Positions 50,566 through 61,000 of a stretch of 64,000 nt of DNA are shown here, in pieces. Each line of letters starts with the position of its first letter. The stretch's first letter is position 1. Below the pieces are notes generated by a model that searched no databases, had not been told where the DNA came from, and was given only the letters and a program-made list of their open reading frames with translations. Location: contig SGPL01000047.1 in the NCBI GenBank assembly GCA_004802705.1, positions 36,684 through 100,683 of the forward strand. Reading direction: 5' to 3'. Both the position numbers and the translations under genes were made by a program. This DNA comes from Bondarzewia mesenterica (taxonomy: Eukaryota > Basidiomycota > Agaricomycetes > Russulales > Bondarzewiaceae).

Positions 50566-52897
50566 ATGGATACCCTCTTCTGCCCTCTCAATGTCGTCCC
50601 ACGCGAAATTTGGGAGCATATCGCTTTCCAGATGGTCTTCCTCGATCCTACGGGTCGACCCTCTGCTCTGCTTCCTCTCCTCTCGACTTGTTCCTTTCTC
50701 CACAATACCCTCCGTTTCCATCACAACAAATCTCTTTATGCTCGCATCTTCTCATGCATGTTTGATCCTGATGCCGCGCGCCGTCGGTTCGGCGATAGAG
50801 CTGTCCGAACCAGCAATCTCGCGTCCCAGCTCCGCCTCTACTGGGAAACCCTCAAGCACATTCGAGGCGGCGACATCCACTCACCCCAAAATGTGGATTA
50901 CTTTTGGATAGCCTTCTTCATGCTCATGGAAAACGACGGCAGGAATGCGGTCCAGTTGAGGCAAGCAGGTCTTGGCCCGTTCGTGGAGAACTTCGTCCGG
51001 AGCAGGCTATGGGAGGATGCTGAGAACGGCTGGCCTACTGAGAGCCCGATCAATTCGCTCGCACTCTGGTTGATGTGGTGCACGACTACTTCGGGTGAGT
51101 ACTGTGTTCATCAGCTTCAGTTTATGGTGACCGACTACCCTTTCAGAATCCTTGGCCATGGAGACTCCGGAAGCTCGACAGCAGCTCATCTCTCTTGTCC
51201 TGCCATACATCGTGATGGCTTTCAAGGTGACAACTCCGTGCCGTATACAATGCATCTCGAGTTAACTGTTACTACAGTACCATTCGTTCCAAGCGCCTGA
51301 CAACCACTTCTTGCTTCCCCTACCCGAAGAATGGGAGCGGGATAACCTATATTCTCTCCATACTGCCCACGGTTATTACCCACTGTACCGTGATGCTAGT
51401 CGAACACGATTCACCCGCGTACACTACGGCCAAATCATCCATGTCTGCGCACCGTCCATTACAGCCGCGGCGAAACTTCTCTACTTCGCCCGTCGTGAAG
51501 CTATGCCCCTTGGCATACCGCCAAACATGCCTGTCAACCGAGCCGATGCTATTGCTCGTGGTATCACTCGTGGACAAACTCAGGAGGACATAATCGAAGT
51601 CAATTCGCACAGAGGCGCGAAGTTCCTTCCGCCGACGGATTGGGGCTGGAAGGAGAAGTTGACGCCGGAAGAGCTCACGCTGGAGGAGATGGGGATATGG
51701 ACACGATCGTTGAAGGCAGCGAGCGCGGCCTGGGATAACGATTGGGAACGCGTCGCGTATTGTTGGGATCCTTGGAGTCAACCCGAGCTGAAGGGCGTGC
51801 TATATACCTACGGGAGTCTGGATGGGCTCTGGCAAGGTCGAATGCTTGTGCGTATCGTCTTTTCATTCTCTCCGTGGTATTTTGCTGAGTTCTCTTGCAG
51901 GTTCCTGAAGAGACTGGGTACCTCAACATGATCGTCACGAGAGACTATCCACCGCAGTTCAGCGAGATGTCACCGTTCATGTCGACTTGGCCTGTCTTCA
52001 TGCGTCTGCGCGAACATCATTGCATCAACCCTGCATTGCCCTCCATGCCGGGTAGGAACCCCAACGACGACCTTGACGAAGGAATTCGCAACGGCTGGTT
52101 TCCCTCTGTGGAATTGAGGGAAAGTGGAGTATGTTCTCATATCCTCTGTTTAGACATGGACACGCCGAACCTCTCCCTCTTCTAGGGCAAGGTGGTAATT
52201 CACGATCGTGATGAAGATATTCACTCGGAGTACGAAACTTACGTCGAGGGCAAGCCGAATTCGCATAATGAGGACACATGTAGGACGTGCATTGCAACCA
52301 AAAAGAGTCAGGAGGAGGATCTGCAGCAGCGCGTGCAAGCCAACCAGGAGCGGTCTCAACACGCTGAGGAATTACCAAGACATGCGGACTACGAAGATGA
52401 TTTCTCCATGGCTGGGTTGGGGAGGGATTTGACTTCAAACGACTCGGACGACGAAGAGGACAGTTATGAATCGACGTGCTCAGGGATTCAAGACATTATC
52501 TTCACCGGCGAGGTATTCTGAGCACATCTAGAATCTTTTCGTTTCTTTTACCTAATTTTTCTTCTTCGCAGACGGACCCTGCACATGGCGTGGCCTGGGG
52601 TCGCTTCTCGTTCCTCGGGCGTGTGCGTTCATGGGATGGCCTCATTGCCCTTGTCCGTGTTCCGGTGCGATCTTAATTCCATCTTTTCCCTTGCATCCTT
52701 TGCTAATTCACGTTCTATCTGATTGTGTCCCGCTCTTCCAGACCGGTCCGCATCTTGCGCAAGTTGGCCGTACGCGCTGGGTGTTCCGTGGCTATCTTCA
52801 TTACGGTCAGGTGCTTGTGGGCAGCTGGCGCGGCATGACCGTGGATGTGGGCTCCGTTCCCTGGGAGGGCCCCTTTGTTATGTCCAAACGCACTTGA
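50566..52897 (+). CDS. F-box-like protein, large mushroom-type family
   Basis: Probably a substrate-recognition subunit of an SCF ubiquitin ligase. The N-terminus reads MDTLFCPLNVVPREIWEHIA with LPLLSTCSFLHNTL, an F-box-like helical motif (VPxEIWxxI). The next block has LRLYWETLKHIRGGD, YFWIAFFMLMENDGRNAVQL and INSLALWLMWCTT. Further exons give HFLLPLPEEWERDN-type sequence, GYLNMIVTRDYPPQFSEM and MRLREHHCINPALPS. An acidic/charged segment follows (EDDFSMAGLGRDLTSND). The C-terminal block is AWGRFSFLGRVRSWDGLIAL, RTRWVFRGYLHYGQVLVGSW and EGPFVMSKRT. The C-terminal module recurs in many Agaricomycete F-box proteins. The target is unknown. At least six exons. Confidence 0.8.
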
Positions 52898-53772
52898 TTT
52901 CACGCTGGGCGCTTCGAATGCTTCTTGGTTAACAAAAATATCTCTTGTGTATTTTCTCTGCTTCGCAAATTCCTTTCGTATCAGCATGCATGCTTTTTGC
53001 TCTAATATCATTTCTCCTCAGGATCTCCCTTACATGATCACAAAAGGTAATACACGCACACCGATTTGCTTGATCTATTTAATAGACCGATTGTCTTGTA
53101 ATTCTTTGCCCAGAGTTCTTGTTCTGGTACTCACCGTATTTTTGTCTACCAGTCGGACGGACGGACTGCCTTGTATCGCCTCTATACCATCCATCACCAT
53201 GAACACCGTTACCTTGCATCTTCTCTCACATATGCTGGCCACCTCATGCTACACACACCTTCCCCTCTTGCACATAATATTCATGGTCTTGAGCGCTGTA
53301 TTCTTAGTAATGCTTTCTGTTCGAGCAATTCGCCGCACCAGTATTGGCCTGACGTCCATGACGATGACACCACACAGACAGCCGTCTCCTCCGGTACTTT
53401 CGATGTGAACCTCGGGACAATCCGACGATCACTACTGACAGGAGATGCGCAGTATTTGGCACAACGTTCGCCTGAGAGTATTGGTACACGCATCGGGCAA
53501 GGTACCTGCATGCCGGTCGTTCTCACTCTCGAGCTTGAGCTTGTCTCCCAATCAAGCAGTGTGCTGCCGCCCACCGCCTGTGCCTCTAGGTAACCATTCG
53601 TGGTTATAAGTACTGTAAGTGGACTAAAATCATGAACCCACATTGACACCGTAACCGTCGACACTGAAGCCCATCATCGAAGTTAGTCTACCTTGGCTGA
53701 TTTCCTCGGGCCCTGGGCCTGACTAGAACTACCTTGATTTAACGAACTGTGAGCAGGACAAAAATTTTCAGC
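52898..53772. other. Region between the F-box and amidohydrolase genes
   Basis: 875 bases. A plus-strand open frame at 53171-53593 has no start that I can support and no recognised domain. The F-box 3' flank and amidohydrolase promoter should lie here. No gene is called. Confidence 0.5.
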
Positions 53773-55679
53773 ATGCAGCTCCGCCGGAATGTCGAAGCGG
53801 TCGCGACTGCAGCACTGGCAGAATCCGAGCCAGTCTTCCGAATCTATGCCGGCAAGCTCTTCGATCCCGAGTCGCTCACATTCCTCACAGATCAGCTCGT
53901 CACCGTCTCCGAATGTTCGGGTCTCGTCCTTTCCGTGAGGCCCTTCGACGCTGCGCAGGCCATAGGTGCGCGTCTTTCCGAGGACCCACGGGCGATCGAC
54001 TTGAGAACGTGCACGGTCCTCCCCGGGTTCGTCGATACGCATGTCCACCGTATGCATGGACAAACCTTCGTTTTTGCCTGTTTGGAACTGACGAGCTTGA
54101 TTGGATGCCTTGTTAACTTGCACGAAATGGGCACGGGCACTGGACAGTATTTTTGCGGCCTTACAGTGAAGTCTCGTGGGAAGACCAGCTCACGAAGGAG
54201 AGCCTCGTCGAGCGCACACTGCGTGCTGGCGTACATGCCAAACGAACATTGCTGGCAGGGTTCACAACTGTGAGGTATGTGCTGCCCGTTTGTCGGCGAA
54301 TCCCGAACAATTCTTTCTTCCCATATTCACATTTATCAATGGACGCACAACGTCCTTTCCATCCCTTCCCCCTTCCACCTCATTGAAAATTTATGCTCGC
54401 ACAGGGATCTAGGCACTGAGGGCGCAGGGGACGCAGACATCCCCCTGAGAAAGTGTCTCTCCGGCCCTACGCCGCTCGTCCCTGGACCCAGATACTTCTG
54501 TTCGAATCGCGCCATCGTGTCAACGGGCAGTTATGGTATGTCAACTAGTACTCATCATCCCTCCACATTCAGTTCACACATCTTATCTGACAGGCCCGAA
54601 GAGCAATTTGTATGTCAATCGCGAGGGGATTGATGGTGTCACCGGTGCAGAGGCCGCCGATGGAAAGGACGAGTGTGTGAGGGCAGTGCGCAGGCAAATT
54701 GGGGCTGGTGCGGATTGGATCAAGGTTCGGTCCGTTTCATCGAGTCCATCGCTTCGACATCATTCGACTAAGGCTGACCTGAGTCTGACACTCTTTTGCC
54801 GTGGGCGTATCATAGATATATGCAGGCAAGTTTGTCCCGGGAGGACATACCGTCATTGACTAGAATCATGCTTACCCTCGTGCAGATTACCGCTTCCGTT
54901 CCCGAGCCTCCCACACGTCCCGCTCACTCGCCAACGCCTCTATTCCTACATTCACCGAAGATGAGACCGATGCCATAATACGAACAGCCCATCACTATGG
55001 TGTCAAGGTGGCTGCTCACGCAACCAACAGGAGCACCGTTCGGTCCCTCCTCAGCCAAGGCATCGATTCTATTGAGCATGGCTTCGACATTGACAGCCGA
55101 GTCCCTATCGAGCCACCTCCCTTCCACCAGACCGACACCCATGTTCCCATGGACAAACTGTTCGCAAAGGCGATCTGGGTGCCCACATTGGCCGCATACT
55201 ATACGATTTCTCAAAATCAGGGAGATTCCGAGATTTGGACGCGAGCGACGCGGACTTTCCACTCGGCGTTGGAATCAGGATTGGACAATATCGCTTGCGG
55301 AGGGGACACTGGCGTTTTTGCACACGGAGACAACGCGCTCGAGATGCAGCTCATGGTGCGATTGGGTGCAGATTGGCGGCACGTCCTGCGGTGGGCGACG
55401 CTTGGTGGTTGGCGCTGTGTGCGCTCCATGGCGTGGGAGGGCGATGCGGGGGAACGGCGATTGCAGAAGATCGCTGAGCTTGCTGAGGACCCGAGGGTCG
55501 TTGGAGATAATGAAGTACCTTTTGGACTGGTAAGGAGAGGGTGGGCGGCGGATTTGATCGCGACATCTGGGGATCTGGAGGAGGATTTTGAGCAGGCTGT
55601 GAGCAAGCAGAGCATTGTTTTCGTCATGAAGGGCGGAAGGATCTACAAGCGGGACGGGAAGGAGGTAGGTTTTGCTTAA
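53773..55679 (+). CDS. Metal-dependent amidohydrolase (imidazolonepropionase-like)
   Basis: A TIM-barrel hydrolase of cyclic amide or peptide-like bonds; the substrate is unknown. The start at 53773 gives MQLRRNVEAVATAALAESEP, then VFRIYAGKLFDPESL, a small beta-sandwich lead-in. Metal sites in order: LPGFVDTHVHLFLRPYSEVS (HxH), GAGADWIKIYADYR (bridging Lys; assembled through a 10-base exon at 54816-54825), VKVAAHATN (His), DSIEHGFDID (His) and ACGGDTGVFAHGDN (Asp). Between them lie TLLAGFTTVRDLGTEGAGDA and CSNRAIVSTGSYGPKSN. The C-terminal KGGRIYKRDGKEV is the returning sandwich strand. All five ligands are present. No signal peptide is obvious. It converges with histone H4. Confidence 0.9.
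54816..54825 (+). other. 10-base microexon of the amidohydrolase, followed by a GC donor
   Basis: ATATATGCAG is bounded by acceptor catag and by gcaagt, a GC donor of the common gcaagt type. Joining WIK, this exon and ATTACCGC gives WIKIYADYR, the conserved Lys-containing motif. Any GT donor nearby loses the motif. Confidence 0.75.
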
Positions 55680-55949
55680 GTGCGTTGTGTCGTGTTCTTC
55701 ACCGCCATCGACCTTTTACCACCAGTGCGGAGAGATTTCACTTATTCCATGATACGCACCCTCAAAATAGAGGTTTGATCAGATGTCACACCATTTTCAT
55801 TCACAATGGGAATTGTAAAATAAACCACATAAACATAGCACATAAACAATTCTTTATCCGGTCGTTAGCTATCCTACAAGACAATCCATATGAAACAGAA
55901 ACGATGAAGAGGCATATACGAAAAGATCAGGCGAAGAGAGCATAAGAAG

Positions 55950-56501
<552 letters not shown>

Positions 56502-56808
56502 GTTTCGAGTGTTGGTTTCTTAGAAGTTGACGAGGGTGCTTGAGATGATGGTGGTGGAAAGAACAAAGATGTAGAGAGCGCGAGTCACGCTTCGCGCTCT
56601 GTTTATCGGCCTCACAATCACGTGATACCGTGTCTCACCTCGAGCCTGCCACTCGCTGCGATCGACAATCGTTATTTTCAAAGCTCTCAGGCCTACGTTC
56701 TTCCGCAAATTGTGAGTGAGAATCTTGCTATAATATCTACGAACGAACATATAGGAACTGTAAGATCAGGATTGACGGTCATCGGTAGCCTTCACTGGGG
56801 GCAGTAGC
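56502..56808. promoter_or_regulatory. Divergent promoter region of histone H4 and RIB7
   Basis: 307 bases between outward-facing starts. It should contain the S-phase-regulated histone promoter. I did not identify a defined histone element. Confidence 0.55.
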
Positions 56809-58079
56809 ATGGATTCCATCTTAGACTCATTACAGGTACGAGCAGAGTTCACGTCGTTAGCAGACACAGTAGAGCGATGTTAGATGATACAATGCACACT
56901 TAGGCATCTTTGGTCGTTGACACCCCAGAAGCTCCTGCGCCCGGACCGCCCGAATTTCTGAACACTGTCTTAGGTGCCCTACCCGAGGGCACAAAACCTG
57001 GCACATCGCCGCTAGAGGCTCTCGACTCTCCTGACCCCGAACGCCCATATGTCACCCTCACGTTTGCGCAATCGTTGGATGCGAAGATCGCCGGGAAAAA
57101 TGGGCTGCAGTTGATCTTGAGCGGTGAGGAGAGTATGAAGATGACCCATTGGTGAGCGATCTTTATGCTGGACGAACGTCTTCGACACTAGAAATGAATC
57201 GTGGTGGTTATGCTCATTGTAAGGTAGGATGCGGACCATGCATGACGGCATTATGATCGGTATTGGTACTGCATCGAACGATAACCCTCAGCTCAATGGT
57301 ATGTCGCCTCACTCAAATCGCGAAACGTCATTGTCAGAAAAACACATACACTACAATTGACCTATCTCCTTATTCCATCAGTCCGACACCTCCCATTCCC
57401 CTCCCAAAACACGCATTTCCGTCACTACCACCACCCCCGCCCCCTGATCCTCGACGCCAATCTGCGCATCTCCCCCAAATGCAAGCTCATCACCAACGCG
57501 TCCTTGGGAGCCGGCGTGCCCCCTTGGGTCATCACCGCGCGCCCACAAAAAATCGACGGTTTCTGGGCGAGCGAAGGCGAAGAAGACACCGTGGACGCAT
57601 GGGACGCGCGGAAAGCCACGCTCGAAAAAGCCGGCGTGAAACTCATCAGTGGTCGACCGGCCGCCTCTGCGTAAGTTCTCCCCCCTTATCCAACAAAAAG
57701 GCACATCCTCGTCCTTCTCTGCTCCTCCCACTCATGCAAAAATAGAAAAAATAAAACTAATATAAAATCACACTCACAGATCCCGATTTACCCTCAGCCA
57801 ACACGGATCTGCCTCTTCCTGAAGTCCTTCGCGCACTGCGTGCCGAAGGCATCCGCTCCGTCATGGTCGAGGGCGGCGCGCGCGTCATCCAATCCTTCCT
57901 ATCCTCATCATCGAGTCCGGGATTCGTCGATACCCTCGTCGTCACCGTCGCCCCCCGTGATCGTGGGTGCGCAAGGCATAGGCTATGCCGATGGACTGGA
58001 GCATATACCCGGGCTGCGTCACTTGAGGACGGAGGTGATGGGCAAGGATACCGTGGTTGGGATGAAAGTCGTTTCTTGA
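56809..58079 (+). CDS. RIB7: Riboflavin biosynthesis reductase RIB7
   Basis: Reduces 2,5-diamino-6-ribosylamino-pyrimidinone 5'-phosphate in riboflavin synthesis (NADPH-dependent). The first exon is MDSILDSLQ, then ASLVVDTPEAPAPGPP, RPYVTLTFAQSLDAKIAG, LSGEESMKMTHWMRTMHDGI and MIGIGTASNDNPQLN joined to VRHLPFPSQN. Next come PRPLILDANLRISPKCKL, WVITARPQ, LPEVLRALRAEGIRSVMVEG and GARVIQSFLSS, then VDTLVVTVAP. The protein should continue VIVGAQGIGYADG to DTVVGMKVVS, but the sequence has C6 at 57951-57956 where C5 is needed, so the frame is broken by one base. No GT-AG intron can repair this and keep the conserved block. The gene is very likely intact with a sequencing error, or carries a recent mutation. 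Confidence 0.9.
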
Positions 58080-61000
58080 ACGTTGAGTTTGTATTTAGCG
58101 CGGGTCGCGTGTACGATCTGGTATCGATTTCTTTTCTTTGTGTCTCGAAGGCGGAGAATGAGCATGTTATGTCCTGGTCATGACGAACGGGCTGAAGTCC
58201 AGCAGGGTCTCCTGTTGTATGGACAGTTCATCACATTCGGCCTGCTGCATGCTATCAGGCGTCATCTTTGCCAAATGCGTTTTTGTCGCTAAAGATTGAC
58301 ACAGTGGCTCTTCGAAAACTGCGAAAGCCAGTGTGCGATGGCCCTTCTGTTAGGTATTACTTGGGTATTACTATCATGTCAGGCTCTACTCAATCTCGCA
58401 AATCCTTTTTCCTCCCCTTCAATCCGGCTGTGCATGTTGCACCTGGACATCTCGTCGGTCGGTTCATGCTTGTCTTTCTTCCATTTCTACAGATCTTTCC
58501 TCTCCGATGTCTTCACGCGCTCCTACTCCGCTATGGATAGGTAACGTATAAAGGTCCAACGTCTAAACGTACATTCTGGTCACCCGCTCCCCGCTCGCAA
58601 AACCGGATCTCCTTTCGTGAGACGCGCACTCATTCTAACTCAATAACATGCCGCTGATCCTTCGGACAACGGATGGTCGTCGTCGCACAGAAGCGACTCA
58701 AGCCCGCCAGGGGGGGCACATCGGCTCACTCACTCGGCAGACGAGTGGCAGGAAACACGGTTCTTTCCCCCGACACCAGTGCGCTAACGGAGACCGAAAG
58801 CACAAAGCCCCCGAACATCAATGATTGTTGTAGGCACCGGCAACAACAGCCCCAACGCTTTCCACTCAAGTTCCGTCGTCAGCAGAGTGTACGCTGTTAG
58901 CAGAACAGATGTGCATGAAAGGAGATCCAGTAGCGAGTGCTCAGGCTGCGAGAGATTACATATATTCTGGGATCGATATATGCACGCGCGTCAAGGAGCC
59001 CCCCACTAAAGCTTGAGAAATTAGATCTCTTTCCCCAATGATCATGAGGGGACGGCGCAGGAACGTGATTGAACCCGAACGGAGAGGAACACTATGCATA
59101 CATCGCATGCATGTTCGTTCGATTTAAATAAACTCACCGACGCTCAAAATATATTGCACACACCCCGATGATCCAACACCGAAGCCATACAGGAATAGCT
59201 GATAGCTGCTAATATGCGGCCATGGCATGCTTCGCGATACGGCGATCCAGACCACCTCGGAGCTGGAACAACGTCGAGTAAGTACCAAAAGTAAACCACG
59301 GCGCACAAAGCAGACCGGGCGTTGCGCCGTCGACCGATTCGATGCAAAGTCCTCCAGCAAGAACGGGTCAAATGATCGCTTCCTCGGTCCCGCTCGAGAG
59401 CTTCGTCCTTCCCCAAGTGCACGCACGCACACATACATACATATAACTTACATATTGCATGTCAAAAGGATCCGGAGACATCAAGTCAGTCATCGCCATG
59501 CTGAGCGCGGAACTGAAGACTCCGAGTCCGAGGCGAAGCGGGCGGATGAGTTGGCTCGTATCGGTCGTGCGCGTGGACGTACTAGAATGCTCCAGAGGAC
59601 TCGACTGGAACTTCGGACACGAACGCGACGCGTCGGTGGCGGTTGGAGTAAGTTCGAATGCCGTTGGAGTGGATTGCAAAACCAAAACCCGCCTGCCCAC
59701 AGACGAAAGAAAACAAACGCATGTCGGGTTCCAGAGGAGCACCTGGGCGAACAAGCGTCCCACCATCGACTTCAAAAGAAAAGAAGAAAAAAATAGACCC
59801 AACTTCAAGCTTCAAGGATGACCAGCAATGGAGCGCTGGACGATAAGTGATACCGTGCTCGCGGGATGAAGATGCGTGCACAGGTTGCACTTGACAGGGG
59901 AAGGCGCAGCGCGCAGCCCAGAGTGGGGCTAGGTCGAGGTGGACAGAGGATATTACTCCAGATGCTGAGACACGCTGCAGTGGCGTGATGTTGAATATCC
60001 GAAGCAGCACCGGCACCATAGAGATATCGAAATGATATGGTCAGTGGAAGATTGCAAGTGTACATGTGCGCCTGACCGACCTATCGTAGAAGTCAGAGAT
60101 AAGCCTCGTACATACATACATACCCACCCCCCGCGATGTCGAAGTGAGGCCGGACAGATCACGTCGAGCGTTGATACATAGAGCGGAGCAGGGACAGTTG
60201 ATACGAAGACGATTCATCGAACCGAGCAGAGATCCTGGACGCAGTAGTGTAGTACTGGAACGCAAACCTCTGGATCCAATGTGTCGGCTGAGCGCTGAGT
60301 GGCATGGCATGATACTGAGCAGCTGGTGTCAAGACTGGTGCACCAGCATACCGTACCGACTCCGACTGTAAGAGCCTTGCCTTGCGGGGAAGTCACAGCG
60401 GACAAAGATGCAAAAAAGACAGGACAGGATGGGCAGCATACGTGCAGGAAGAGCTCTTGCATACAATGTTGTCGAGATCAGGGCCCAGAAGAGTCGGCGG
60501 CGCTTCTTTCGACGACCGTCACTATGAATTCCATTCATGATGGCTGTAGCAAGGCACTCAGCTGATCCTTGATTGCAGAATGTGCATGCGCCTTCGGCTT
60601 CCGACTCCGAAAGCATTAATGTTGCTCTCACGAGCCAGCTAAACGTGGACAAAGAAACACAAGAATGTCAGTCGCCAGTCCGAGCAGAGCGAGACTGCGC
60701 CACAAAAAGAGCCCACCTCGTTGTGCGCACACACACGTCCCACCCAAAATATCCCACCGTCGGCCGATCGTGGCAATCCGGATGCCTTTCTCGTCACGCG
60801 GAGGTTCCCAAGCAAGGGAACAATAAACCCTCGCGCGACGCGACGATGCTCGTGCGCAGATCGGGTCACTGATGCGCGAGAGAATCGGGGAAACGGATGA
60901 CTTGACGGGACCAGTGTTTCATCCTGTCCCATGGGGTAGAGCAGTGGCGCTGAGACCAACGGGGATCCGTGCAGCTGGTCGGCATCGCGCAATCCGATCG

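Noticed and set aside
59227..59796. 189-codon plus-strand open frame, Arg/Lys-rich
   Set aside because: No domain, overlapping open frames on the other strand, and simple CATA repeats inside; composition explains it.
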